14,493 nucleotides of DNA, taken from NCBI GenBank assembly GCA_900764225.1, contig CAAFNG010000114.1:1-14493 (forward strand), in the 5' to 3' direction. Under the pieces are notes generated by a model, which did not search any database, was not told the origin of the DNA, and worked only from the letters and a program-made list of their open reading frames with translations. The DNA is from Lachnospiraceae bacterium (lineage in GTDB: Bacteria; Bacillota; Clostridia; Lachnospirales; Lachnospiraceae). A program made the position numbers and the translations under genes. The stretch's first letter is position 1, and every line of letters begins with the position of its first letter. This document shows, piece after piece, positions 1-6,178 of this stretch.

Positions 1-82
1 CATGATGGATGTGTATTATGAAAAATAAATTTGTTATAGTGACAATATCAACAAAAAAGTAGAATATAAATGGGGTGATCAG
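1..82 (+). other. Left edge: possible 3' end of an upstream gene, then short spacer
   Basis: An open frame from base 2 (…MDVYYEK) stops with TAA at 26-28 and may be the tail of a gene cut by the left edge. Another frame stops at 19-21, so the frame cannot be decided. Bases 29-82 are AT-rich and end in a good ribosome binding site (GGGGTGATCAG) for the ORF at 83. A GTGACA hexamer at 39-44 could be a -35 element, but no well-spaced -10 follows it, so no promoter is claimed. Confidence 0.3.
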
Positions 83-211
83 ATGGAAGCGGCACAGAGA
101 ATTCAATTAATCCGGATAATAGAAAAGATAGAGAAAAATCCGGCATTCAGTAATAAGATTGGTATAAAGAACACATCTGAATATTTATCAGAAAAAGAAC
201 AGAAAAAATGA
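83..211 (+). CDS. Small hypothetical protein, 42 aa
   Basis: This ATG-initiated ORF encodes 42 residues beginning MEAAQRIQLIRIIEKIEKN and ending in a charged Glu/Lys tail. A purine-rich GGGGTGATCAG lies directly upstream of the start. The first 20 residues would form an amphipathic helix (QLIRIIEKIEK). They are followed by NPAFSNKIGIKNTSEYL, a layout I associate from memory with very short conserved proteins in Clostridia, but I cannot name a family. There is no membrane segment or signal peptide. The stop lies 39 bases before the next gene's start, so it is probably the first gene of a three-gene unit reaching to 904. It could be a chance ORF; the binding site and the spacing are the main arguments that it is real. 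Confidence 0.5.
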   Translation: MEAAQRIQLIRIIEKIEKNPAFSNKIGIKNTSEYLSEKEQKK

Positions 212-250
212 AAGACACATATCAAAATGAGTTTCAGAAGGAGTAAAAAA

Positions 251-466
251 ATGTTATCGTTATTATTTGCAATTTGTATGATTTGGTTTGTTGGAAAATG
301 TTTTATATTTGGGTTAAGAGCATCCTGGGGAATTATGAAACTACTTTGCACAGTTATTTTCTTTCCGGTGATATTGATTGGTATGGTTGTAGGTGGACTG
401 ATGTACATTGCATTTCCATTATTGATCATCGGTGGCATTATAGCATTGGTGACATTACGTTCATAA
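251..466 (+). CDS. Small integral membrane protein, 71 aa, function unknown
   Basis: A 71-residue, very hydrophobic protein. Three hydrophobic stretches can be read: about residues 1-18 (LLFAICMIWFVG), 29-48 (IMKLLCTVIFFPVILIGM) and 49-68 (VVGGLMYIAFPLLIIGGI). It has only four or five charged residues, so it should lie almost entirely in the membrane. An in-frame ATG exists at 227, but GAAGGAG at 237-243 is correctly spaced for the ATG at 251, so the shorter form is chosen. The frame ends 21 bases before the ATG of the 138-aa gene, which has its own site (AGGAGGAG), so the two are almost certainly co-transcribed. I do not recognise a characterised family. The pair may form a membrane anchor plus a cytosolic partner, which is inference only. 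Confidence 0.7.
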   Translation: MLSLLFAICMIWFVGKCFIFGLRASWGIMKLLCTVIFFPVILIGMVVGGLMYIAFPLLIIGGIIALVTLRS

Positions 467-487
467 TGGATCAGGAGGAGAAAACGA

Positions 488-904
488 ATGGGATATGATA
501 TTGAAAAAGAAAAGAGAGAAGCGACTGAAGCTGGTTGTAGAGCCTTGAACAGTCTTCAGGCAGCAAAAGAAAATTTAAACAGTGCAAAGAACTGGGGACT
601 GGTAGATATGTTTGGCGGCGGCTTTTTCACTACAATGTTAAAACATTCTAAAATGGATCAGGCCAAACGGAATATGGACCAGGCAAAGTATGATCTTCGT
701 AGTTTTAGCAGAGAATTAAATGATGTAAATATGGCATGTAATTTGAATATCGATACTGGAGATTTTCTTTCTTTTGCGGATTATTTTTTTGATGGATTTG
801 TTGTGGACTGGGTGGTCCAGGATCGAATTAATAATGCAAAAAGACAGGTAGAAGAAGCAATTCGAAGAACAGAAAGTATCGTCAATCAATTACAGCGTAT
901 GTAA
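488..904 (+). CDS. Conserved hypothetical helical protein, 138 aa
   Basis: A 138-residue protein whose ATG is preceded by AGGAGGAGAAAACGA. It looks mostly alpha-helical. Residues 4-35 and 54-80 are rich in Ala, Lys, Glu and Gln with heptad-like spacing (SKMDQAKRNMDQAKYDLR), as is the C-terminus 112-136 (RINNAKRQVEEAIRRTES), which suggests a helical bundle or coiled coil. Between these lie a glycine-rich hydrophobic patch at 41-50 (MFGGGFFTTM) and an aromatic stretch at 93-110 (FLSFADYFFDGFVVDWVV). These could touch a membrane but look too short to be a confident transmembrane helix. No catalytic motif is visible. It follows the 71-aa membrane protein by 21 bases and ends at a shared terminator. 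Function is unknown; a peripheral partner of the membrane protein is possible. Confidence 0.75.
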   Translation: MGYDIEKEKREATEAGCRALNSLQAAKENLNSAKNWGLVDMFGGGFFTTMLKHSKMDQAKRNMDQAKYDLRSFSRELNDVNMACNLNIDTGDFLSFADYFFDGFVVDWVVQDRINNAKRQVEEAIRRTESIVNQLQRM

Positions 905-908
905 AGGA

Positions 909-942
909 AAAGGCAATGAATCAGAAACGGTTCATTGCCTTT
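909..942. terminator. Bidirectional stem-loop terminator between convergent genes
   Basis: The 12-bp perfect inverted repeat AAAGGCAATGAA (909-920) and TTCATTGCCTTT (931-942) encloses a 10-base loop. It lies between the stop codons of the 138-aa gene (+) and the XRE regulator (-). U-tracts are short on both sides (TTTC on plus; TTTCC after the stem on minus), so efficiency is uncertain, but its position between convergent genes fits a shared terminator. Confidence 0.7.
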
Positions 943-956
943 CGTCGCGTTATGGC

Positions 957-1472
957 TTATTTTAATTTTTCTTTTTCGGCGTTTAAGAGTTCAAGATTAA
1001 GCCCCTGTTCTCCGGCTGTTTTATCTACCCAAAGATTCAAAGAGTCTATGGCTAAAGAAATTTCATCAAGTTTTTTACTGATATAAGCAAAATCTTTCAT
1101 TTCATCATCGCTGATCTTACCGTCACGGGCAATCTGGATCAGACGACCGGTAAGAGGATTGATTTCATTTAGACTGGCAATTGTCTCCAAAATGATATTT
1201 GACAGATCTGTCACTTCAATTTCTGGAACATAACGATGACCGATTTCACATTTGTGAGAGCAATAATAATTGCAAAGATCCGGCCGTTTATAGGCATCTG
1301 CCATCTGGAGGATATCATAAGGTGTAGGTTCCTGTGTTTCATATTCAAACTTTTCAATTTTTGAATCAGAGACAGCATCCATTTTTTCACTGGCCTCTGC
1401 TCTTGTAAGTCCTGCCGCTTCTCGGCAAAGCTGGTAAATTGTTTTGTTTTCCCTGGTGGATTGTTTACCCAT
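957..1472 (-). CDS. XRE-like helix-turn-helix protein with a Cys3 cluster, 171 aa
   Basis: Residues 11-60 read as a Cro/C1-type helix-turn-helix: TIYQLCREAAGLTRAEASEK (11-30) followed by SDSKIEKFEYETQEPTPYDI. This is the usual 'start of helix, recognition helix, E-x-G/P' pattern, so DNA binding is expected. It is followed by CNYYCSHKCEIGH (67-79), with Cys at 67, 71 and 75 and His at 74 and 79, a possible metal or redox site. The C-terminal half (85-170) is acidic and helical and could be for dimerisation. An in-frame ATG at 1499 would add nine residues, but GGGGAGG precedes the ATG at 1472 at good distance, so 1472 is chosen. The gene has its own promoter (1560-1588) and a leader with an 8-bp inverted repeat, so autoregulation is likely. 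Target genes are unknown; the convergent small-protein unit is the obvious candidate. Confidence 0.8.
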   Translation of the reverse strand: MGKQSTRENKTIYQLCREAAGLTRAEASEKMDAVSDSKIEKFEYETQEPTPYDILQMADAYKRPDLCNYYCSHKCEIGHRYVPEIEVTDLSNIILETIASLNEINPLTGRLIQIARDGKISDDEMKDFAYISKKLDEISLAIDSLNLWVDKTAGEQGLNLELLNAEKEKLK

Positions 1473-1500
1473 GAGAAGTTCCTCCCCGTATATCGTCAAA

Positions 1501-1531
1501 CATGAGGATTATCAATATTTAAGTCCTCATG
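1501..1531. promoter_or_regulatory. Inverted repeat in the XRE gene leader, candidate operator
   Basis: CATGAGGA (1501-1508) and TCCTCATG (1524-1531) form a perfect 8-bp inverted repeat, with centres 23 bases apart, about two helical turns. It lies 29 bases upstream of the XRE gene start codon and downstream of its predicted -10. A dimeric regulator could bind it, or it could form a leader hairpin. There is no U-tract, so it is not an intrinsic terminator. Confidence 0.45.
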
Positions 1532-1559
1532 CAAGACGTGTATTTCTCGTATAGGGTTT

Positions 1560-1588
1560 ATTATACTTGAATTATTAATTAACAACAA
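1560..1588 (-). promoter_or_regulatory. Predicted sigma-A promoter of the XRE gene
   Basis: On the minus strand TTGTTG (1583-1588) and a perfect TATAAT (1560-1565) are separated by 17 bases. The -35 matches only its TTG part. The start of transcription would fall near 1553, giving a leader of about 80 bases that contains the CATGAGGA inverted repeat. Confidence 0.55.
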
Positions 1589-1643
1589 GCTCAATAATGA
1601 ACATGAAGTCAAAAAGAGTGAAAGAGGAAAGAGAGGTTACAGA

Positions 1644-1706
1644 ATGAGAGATACCAGAAGTGACAAAAAAATTGAAACTATTCGTAAAGAAGCAAGGAGA
1701 AAATAA
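1644..1706 (+). CDS. Tiny ORF, 20 aa, upstream of the gene remnant
   Basis: ATG is preceded by GAGAGG at seven bases and opens a 20-codon frame that ends two bases before the start of the next ORF. The product is almost entirely charged (MRDTRSDKKIETIRKEARRK). The tight coupling, with the next gene's AAGGAG lying inside its last codons, suggests either a translated leader peptide or a true small gene. No family is recognised, and chance cannot be excluded at this length. Confidence 0.3.
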   Translation: MRDTRSDKKIETIRKEARRK

Positions 1707-1708
1707 CT

Positions 1709-2012
1709 ATGGGAAAGAAAATCAAAAAAATATTATTCGGAAACAGCAGTAAAAAAGGTATTGAGAATTGATTCTTTTCGTAATTTAAGTAAAGAAAAAG
1801 TGATGGAATTCGCACCTATGATTCCGTATATGGAAAAAGAAGTCGCAATTGAGATGATAAAACAATTTCCAGTATATGCAGAATTTGCCAAAGCTTTTAT
1901 AAATAATTACACAGATGTTTGTAAAGAGATTTCAGCATTAACGTATGAGTTGATTAAGTATTTGCAGCTAAATATGTGTCTTGTTCTGACTTCTATAGCC
2001 GCAACCCTTTAA
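1709..2012 (+). pseudogene. Frameshifted and 3'-truncated remnant of a hypothetical gene
   Basis: An ATG at 1709 with AAGGAG upstream starts MGKKIKKILFGNSSKKG and stops at 1771. The continuing protein sequence (VLRIDSFRNLSKEKVMEFAP…) is in another frame from about 1752 onward. The frames meet at a run of six A (1751-1756). With five A the reading would be continuous (…SSKKVLRIDSF…), so a one-base insertion is the simplest explanation. The second frame reads sensible protein (MIPYMEKEVAIEMIKQFPVY) to about residue 70 (YELIKYLQ, near 1970). Its last residues then come from the antisense of the Lrp gene's 3' end and stop at 2012. From memory, relatives of this hypothetical protein continue well beyond this point, which is inference. 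The gene is therefore probably dead, with a rearrangement junction between about 1968 and 1993. Confidence 0.6.
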
Positions 2013-2451
2013 TATCTTTAATACGTGATAAGATTGTATTGCAGCTGCAGCTGATAACGCCGGGTAGTGTATCAATGACAGTGTGCAGGAAGTGTTCCAT
2101 TTCATCACTTGATGAAGCAACGGCATGTACATGCAGTTTGTCGCTTCCTGTGACACGGTAAATCTGCGTGACAGTATCATTTTTATGTAATATATCTGTC
2201 ACCTGCGAGAGATAATCTGGTTTTGTTTCGATTTCAAAATAGCATGAAACAGCACCGCTGATTTTTTGAGGGTTTATTATAGTTGTATATTCTTCAATTA
2301 TGCCTTTTTTCTCCAGAGCCTGGATCCGGGCTTTTACTGCTACTCTGGAAATACCGGTTTCTTTACCGATATCAGAGTAAGATATACGTGCATTTTCTAT
2401 AAGCAACTGGATGATCTTCTGATCCAGTTCGTCTAAACCGTTCAGGTACAT
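1993..2451 (-). CDS. Lrp/AsnC family transcriptional regulator, 152 aa
   Basis: Length and architecture are those of the feast/famine regulators. An N-terminal winged helix-turn-helix follows the family opening (LDELDQKIIQLLIENARISY, residues 6-25; SDIGKETGISRVAVKARIQALEKKG, with recognition helix about 35-47). A linker (IIEEYTTIINPQKI) leads to the C-terminal RAM ligand-binding domain (about 65-142) with its hallmark VTGSDKLHVHAVA (100-112). AGGAGG stands eight bases before ATG 2451. These proteins form octamers, wrap DNA and respond to amino acids. The gene is divergent from a MATE exporter and a 2-hydroxyacid dehydrogenase and shares a promoter region with them, so they are its likely targets. 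No terminator is visible after its stop, and its 3' end abuts a gene remnant, as if sequence downstream had been lost. Confidence 0.93.
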   Translation of the reverse strand: MYLNGLDELDQKIIQLLIENARISYSDIGKETGISRVAVKARIQALEKKGIIEEYTTIINPQKISGAVSCYFEIETKPDYLSQVTDILHKNDTVTQIYRVTGSDKLHVHAVASSSDEMEHFLHTVIDTLPGVISCSCNTILSRIKDIKGLRL

Positions 2452-2502
2452 AAGTGTCCCTCCTGTAAAATAATATCCCCCGGATAGTAATTTTTCTTAA
2501 AT

Positions 2503-2531
2503 ATCATATCATTTATGTTGCTAAAAGTAAA
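2503..2531 (-). promoter_or_regulatory. Predicted promoter of the Lrp-type gene
   Basis: Minus strand TTTACT (2526-2531) and TATGAT (2503-2508) are spaced by 17 bases, with four and five matches to the sigma-A consensus. The leader would be about 45 bases. The -35 faces that of the MATE promoter, with only seven bases between them. Confidence 0.5.
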
Positions 2532-2549
2532 TGCTGACTTGACTTAGCA
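2519..2549. promoter_or_regulatory. Inverted repeat across the divergent promoters, candidate Lrp operator
   Basis: TGCTAA (2519-2524) and TTAGCA (2544-2549) form a perfect 6-bp inverted repeat with centres 25 bases apart. Each arm sits at or just inside the -35 of one of the two divergent promoters, so one bound regulator could control both. Short arms mean chance is possible. Confidence 0.4.
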
Positions 2550-2567
2550 GCCGTAACTACATATAAT
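2539..2567 (+). promoter_or_regulatory. Strong predicted sigma-A promoter of the MATE-dehydrogenase operon
   Basis: TTGACT (2539-2544) and a perfect TATAAT (2562-2567) are separated by the ideal 17 bases. Transcription would start near 2574, giving a leader of about 95 bases before the MATE start codon. A second, weaker pair (TTAAAA 2584-2589, TAGAAT 2607-2612) lies downstream. Confidence 0.7.
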
Positions 2568-2669
2568 TATTTCGTAACGTAATTTAAAACTTGCATTTTG
2601 AATACATAGAATAAATTCCGGTGAAGGAAAGAATAAGTGAAATTATGAAGGCTGTGGAGGAATATGATA

Positions 2670-4013
2670 ATGTCAAAAGATGAATATCTGATCACAGATA
2701 CGCCTCTTAAAGCGTTGACGGTTTTTGCAATGCCAATGATTTTGGGCAGTTTTTTTCAGCAAATATACAATATGGCTGACTCTGTCATCGTCGGCCAATT
2801 TGTTGGCTCCTCTGCACTTGCAGCTGTCGGGGCCTGTGCAGCGCTGACCAATGTTTTCATTTGTGTGGCACTGGGTGCCGGGGTCGGTGCAGGTGTGCTC
2901 GTGAGCCGTTATTTCGGTGCCAGGGAGTATGGAAAAATGAAGACCATCGTGTCAACGTCCTTGTTTAGCTTTTTAATTCTAAGCATAGTCCTTGGTGTTT
3001 TTGGCTTTTGCTTTTCCCACTCGATGATGAGGGTATTACAAACCCCTGGCGATATACTGAATGATGCAGTGTTATATCTGCGGGTCTATTTTGTGGGCTT
3101 TCCGTTTCTGTTTATGTATAATATTCTTTCCAACATGTTCACTTCCATTGGTGAATCAAAAATCCCACTGGGACTCCTGGTATTCTCGTCAATCTTAAAT
3201 ATTTTTATGGATCTTTGGATGGTGGCCGGACTTAGTCTCGGTGTGTTTGGTGCAGCCCTTGCGACTCTTATAGCACAGGGGATTTCTGCGGTGTGTTCAC
3301 TTTTTCTTTTCCTTAGCCGGATGCGTCGATATAAAAGTCGCTTTGACTGGTTTGACAGGCAGGAGTTATATTCCATGCTTCAAATTGCTGTACCTTCGGT
3401 TCTTCAGCAGTCTACAGTGTCCATCGGTATGATGATCGTACAGGCTGTTGTAAATCCTTTCGGTACACAGGCACTTGCGGGGTATGCGGCGACGATGCGG
3501 GTAGAGAATGTTTTTTCATTGATTTTTGTATCCATTGGCAATGCGGTTTCCCCATATGTTTCCCAGAATCTTGGTGCAAAGAAAATTGAACGGATCAAAA
3601 AAGGATATCACGCTGCACTGGTGTTAGATGTATGTTTTGCAGTTCTTGCTTTTATAGTCATTGAAACATTGCATACTCAGATTTCCTCGCTATTCCTTGG
3701 CAAAGATGGAACTGCCCTGGCTTATCAGGTATCCGAGGGTTATATGAGATGGCTCGGTTACTTCTTCATCTTTATGGGAATCAAAATGGCAACCGATGGG
3801 GTTCTGCGTGGTCTTGGAATCATGCGCCCGTTCCTTATTGCAAATATGGTGAACCTGGCGATCCGCCTGTCGGTTGCGTTGATTTGTGCACCGCGTTTTG
3901 GTATTGTATTTGTCTGGCTTGCTGTACCAGCAGGTTGGTTTGCAAACTTTTTAATATCCTATGTGGCTCTTCGGAGATCATGGCCGACTGATAAAGAGGT
4001 GCAATCCCGATAG
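2670..4013 (+). CDS. MATE family multidrug/metabolite efflux transporter, 447 aa
   Basis: The size and about 12 membrane helices fit the MATE superfamily (DinF/NorM-like branch common in Clostridia). The N-terminal signature is clear: TPLKALTVFAMPMILGSFFQ, then QIYNMADSVIVGQFVG and SSALAAVGAC in helices 1-2, and GAGVLVSRYFGAREYGKMK after helix 3. The second half repeats the plan (LQIAVPSVLQQSTVSIGMMI; QALAGYAATMRVENVFSL; ISPYVSQNLGAKK-like VSPYVSQNLGAKKIERIKKG). MATE proteins export cationic drugs or metabolites by Na+ or H+ antiport; the substrate here is unknown. ATG 2664 is only a few bases from GGAGG, and ATG 2670 (MSKDEYLI) is better spaced, so it is chosen; the difference is two residues. 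The dehydrogenase follows after 32 bases without a terminator, so both form an operon facing the Lrp-type regulator. Confidence 0.93.
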   Translation: MSKDEYLITDTPLKALTVFAMPMILGSFFQQIYNMADSVIVGQFVGSSALAAVGACAALTNVFICVALGAGVGAGVLVSRYFGAREYGKMKTIVSTSLFSFLILSIVLGVFGFCFSHSMMRVLQTPGDILNDAVLYLRVYFVGFPFLFMYNILSNMFTSIGESKIPLGLLVFSSILNIFMDLWMVAGLSLGVFGAALATLIAQGISAVCSLFLFLSRMRRYKSRFDWFDRQELYSMLQIAVPSVLQQSTVSIGMMIVQAVVNPFGTQALAGYAATMRVENVFSLIFVSIGNAVSPYVSQNLGAKKIERIKKGYHAALVLDVCFAVLAFIVIETLHTQISSLFLGKDGTALAYQVSEGYMRWLGYFFIFMGIKMATDGVLRGLGIMRPFLIANMVNLAIRLSVALICAPRFGIVFVWLAVPAGWFANFLISYVALRRSWPTDKEVQSR

Positions 4014-4045
4014 CCTAAAGTAATTTAAAAGGAGAAATTTATAGG

Positions 4046-5002
4046 ATGAACGATAAATGTGTGGTATTGAATGCAAAGAGAATGAATTTTGATGGGAAGC
4101 TGGATTTTTCCGTTTTATCTTCTGATGTTACAGTATATGATGATACAGCAGAACAGCAGCTGTCAGAGCGTATTCAGGGTGCAGATATCATTGTAACAAA
4201 GGAGATGCCTGTGAGTGCAGAAATGATACAGAAATTCCCGGAATCTGTTAAACTGATCTGCGAGGCAGGTACAGGATATAATAATATTGATCTTGAAGCA
4301 GCACGGAAGAAGGGGATTACAGTCTGCAATATCCCGGCATACAGCACAGAACGTGTGGCACATACTGCGATCATGATGATATTGAATCTGAGTTCTGCAA
4401 TGCAGGTACAGATGAAGATGCTGGCATGCGGAAATCATGACAATTTTACCAGAAATCTTCAGGTTCCGCATGTTGAGGTAAATGGAAAAACACTTGGTGT
4501 TATAGGTGCAGGACACATTGGCAGGAAAGTTATCCAGATCGCACAGGCTTTGGATATGAACATACTTGTATATACCAGGACACCGAGAGAGGATGAGAAG
4601 GGGATTCGCTATGTGTCGCTTGAGGAATTACTCAAGAATAGTGATTATGTTTCCATGCACTGCCCATTGACGGAAAATACAAAACATATGATAAACAAAG
4701 AGTCTTTATCACTTATGAAGCCCTCAGCGTTTATCATTAATACTTCAAGAGGTGCACTTATTGATGAGGCTGCTCTTATAGAAGCATTGGAAAATGGTAC
4801 GATTGCAGGAGCCGGACTTGATGTTCAGGAAACTGAACCTCCTGAAGAAACCAACCCTCTTTATACTATGGATCATGTCCTTTTGACGCCACATATGGGA
4901 TGGAAAGGTCTTGAGACAAGACAGCGGTTGGTTTCTATTCTGGCGGATAATATAAAGCAGTTTATGGAAGGGAATCCGATCAATGTTGTATCAGGTCTAT
5001 AG
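4046..5002 (+). CDS. D-isomer-specific 2-hydroxyacid dehydrogenase, 318 aa
   Basis: A full-length member of the NAD-dependent D-2-hydroxyacid dehydrogenase family (phosphoglycerate/hydroxypyruvate/lactate type), which reduces 2-keto acids or oxidises D-2-hydroxy acids in the cytosol. The Rossmann motif is GVIGAGHIGRKV (GxGxxG at 154-159). The nucleotide ribose is contacted after strand 2 at YTRTPRE (176-182). The substrate-side loop CEAGTGYNNIDLEAA is at 72-86. The catalytic triad is complete: Arg235 (NTSRGALID), Glu264 (GLDVQETEPP) and His283 (TPHMGW), with the 29-residue Arg-Glu spacing of E. coli SerA. There is no C-terminal ACT domain, so it is not a classical SerA. The exact substrate cannot be read. 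AAAAGGAG precedes the ATG by 11 bases. It is co-transcribed with the MATE exporter and probably Lrp-controlled. Confidence 0.93.
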   Translation: MNDKCVVLNAKRMNFDGKLDFSVLSSDVTVYDDTAEQQLSERIQGADIIVTKEMPVSAEMIQKFPESVKLICEAGTGYNNIDLEAARKKGITVCNIPAYSTERVAHTAIMMILNLSSAMQVQMKMLACGNHDNFTRNLQVPHVEVNGKTLGVIGAGHIGRKVIQIAQALDMNILVYTRTPREDEKGIRYVSLEELLKNSDYVSMHCPLTENTKHMINKESLSLMKPSAFIINTSRGALIDEAALIEALENGTIAGAGLDVQETEPPEETNPLYTMDHVLLTPHMGWKGLETRQRLVSILADNIKQFMEGNPINVVSGL

Positions 5003-5159
5003 TATCTGGCAGCAAAGTGATGATATAACTTCCGGGTTTGCAGAGTGAAAAAATATAATTACAATCAATAAGTCAGTGCTTTGATATCTTCTTCCAATAT
5101 AGCAGGAATAGCATAAACAATAGAATTACTGAAAAAAATAAGTCCGAATAGTCGTCAGA
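5003..5159. other. Spacer after the dehydrogenase, no feature seen
   Basis: AT-rich sequence between the dehydrogenase stop and the terminator. I see no ORF with a binding site, no promoter and no stable structure here, so the operon transcript appears to have a 3' untranslated end of about 160 bases. Confidence 0.4.
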
Positions 5160-5192
5160 AACGCTGAGAAGAAATTATTCTCAGCGTTTTTT
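5160..5192 (+). terminator. Intrinsic terminator of the MATE-dehydrogenase operon
   Basis: The 11-bp perfect stem AACGCTGAGAA / TTCTCAGCGTT with a 7-base loop (GAAATTA) ends in a run of six T. It lies between the convergent dehydrogenase and the small minus-strand gene at 5201-5437 and may also stop the latter, since an A-run lies on the other side. Confidence 0.85.
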
Positions 5193-5200
5193 GAACATTA

Positions 5201-5437
5201 CTATAATGTCAAGGAATCTTCTGCATCTACCCACATCTGTAAATTTCCATCAAGATACAGTCTCGCATATTCTAGTGGTTCATCAATGGCAAGTGCGTTT
5301 AATGCACAATCTGATCCGAGTGTGGTTCTCAAATTCTTTTCTGCTTTCCAGCAGTCAATGCGAAGCATATAGCCTGCACTGATATAAACATCAATGCTGT
5401 TTCGTCCGGGATTATATTCTGCAAATATTGTTCTCAT
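5201..5437 (-). CDS. Small DUF6061-like hypothetical protein, 78 aa
   Basis: The 78-residue product begins MRTIFAEYNPGRNSIDVYIS, continues GYMLRIDCWKAEKNLRTTLG and ends EPLEYARLYLDGNLQMWVD. The order beta-hairpin, 'IDC' strand, then 'D-x-PLEYA-x-L-x-L-x-G-x-L' at the C-terminus resembles DUF6061 proteins of Firmicutes as I remember them; this is an unverified match. There is no signal or membrane segment. GGGAAG lies about ten bases before the ATG. The gene stands alone between its shared terminator (5160-5192) and the L25 terminator, so it needs its own promoter. The AT-rich region 5438-5536 offers several TATAAA/TATTAA boxes but no convincing pair. Function is unknown. Confidence 0.7.
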   Translation of the reverse strand: MRTIFAEYNPGRNSIDVYISAGYMLRIDCWKAEKNLRTTLGSDCALNALAIDEPLEYARLYLDGNLQMWVDAEDSLTL

Positions 5438-5536
5438 CGTATTTTATCTTCCCTATTTAATAGACGATTGAGTTTTACGGAAGGTTTTATATTTTTGAAA
5501 AAAAATTAAAAAAATCAGGAAAAATTTTTTTACAGC

Positions 5537-5568
5537 AAAAAACGGAGACTGCAAAAGCAATCCCCGTT
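5537..5568 (-). terminator. Intrinsic terminator of the L25 gene
   Basis: Read on the minus strand, AACGGGGATTGC pairs with GCAGTCTCCGTT (12 pairs, two of them G-U) around a TTTT loop, followed directly by six T and a further T-rich stretch. It starts 16 bases after the L25 stop codon. Confidence 0.85.
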
Positions 5569-5584
5569 CATTTTTATATAAAAC

Positions 5585-6178
5585 TTACTTCGCCTCATCC
5601 TCAGCGCCTTCAGCATCCTCATCCTCCTCCGGAGCGGCTGCGTACTCGCCGATGTGAACAACAACTGCGTCCTCAGGTGTGATGAAGTGAACCTGTTTGC
5701 CTTCCGGAAGCGGGAGGTCTTTTACATGGATATCACGGACATCTGCAGGATAGCCGTTGAAGTCGATAACGATGGTGTCAAGAAGGTTGGCCGGATCTGC
5801 TTTGTAATGGATCTCTTCCAGCTCCTGCTCAACGATACCCTGAACCATATCTGCATGCTCAAGTTTGACTGCTACGGTTGTGGAGACTTTTTCGCCGGCA
5901 ACCAGTGCCTGGAAGTCCAGAGCCATCAGCTGTTTCTCGATTGGATTGTAGTCGATGTTCTTTACCAGTGCATCAACTTTTTCACCGTCGATGTCCAGGT
6001 AGATTTGAGTTCCTTCTTTATTTGCTTTAATGAATTTCGCTGCCTCAGCACCGTCAAACTGGAGTGCTACAGGCTCTTTCATTTCTTTTCCGCTAAGAAT
6101 TCCTGTGACGTAACCCTCACGTCTTAATTTTTTAGCCTTTACATTTGGGTTTCTTTTCTCTGCTTTCAATGTGATCAT
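5585..6178 (-). CDS. rplY: 50S ribosomal protein L25, long Ctc/TL5 form, 197 aa
   Basis: L25 binds 5S rRNA in the large ribosomal subunit; the long form is the general stress protein Ctc. The N-terminal L25 domain (about 1-90) opens MITLKAEKRNPNVKAKKLRR and continues EGYVTGILSGKEMKEPVALQ with the typical 'G-x-x-P-x-x-L/Y-G' turn altered to GYVTGILSGKE. Then comes KNIDYNPIEKQLMALDFQAL, the conserved 'VQ/NIDYNPL…H/ALDFQ' segment. The C-terminal beta domain (about 95-178) includes GIVEQELEEIHYKADPANLL and the family's DIHVKDLPLPEGKQ. An acidic tail (PEEDEDAEGAEDEAK) ends the protein, as is common in Firmicutes. AGGAGGAGG lies before ATG 6178. The gene is single, with its own promoter (6274-6302) and terminator, and divergent from the ugp operon. 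Confidence 0.95.
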   Translation of the reverse strand: MITLKAEKRNPNVKAKKLRREGYVTGILSGKEMKEPVALQFDGAEAAKFIKANKEGTQIYLDIDGEKVDALVKNIDYNPIEKQLMALDFQALVAGEKVSTTVAVKLEHADMVQGIVEQELEEIHYKADPANLLDTIVIDFNGYPADVRDIHVKDLPLPEGKQVHFITPEDAVVVHIGEYAAAPEEDEDAEGAEDEAK

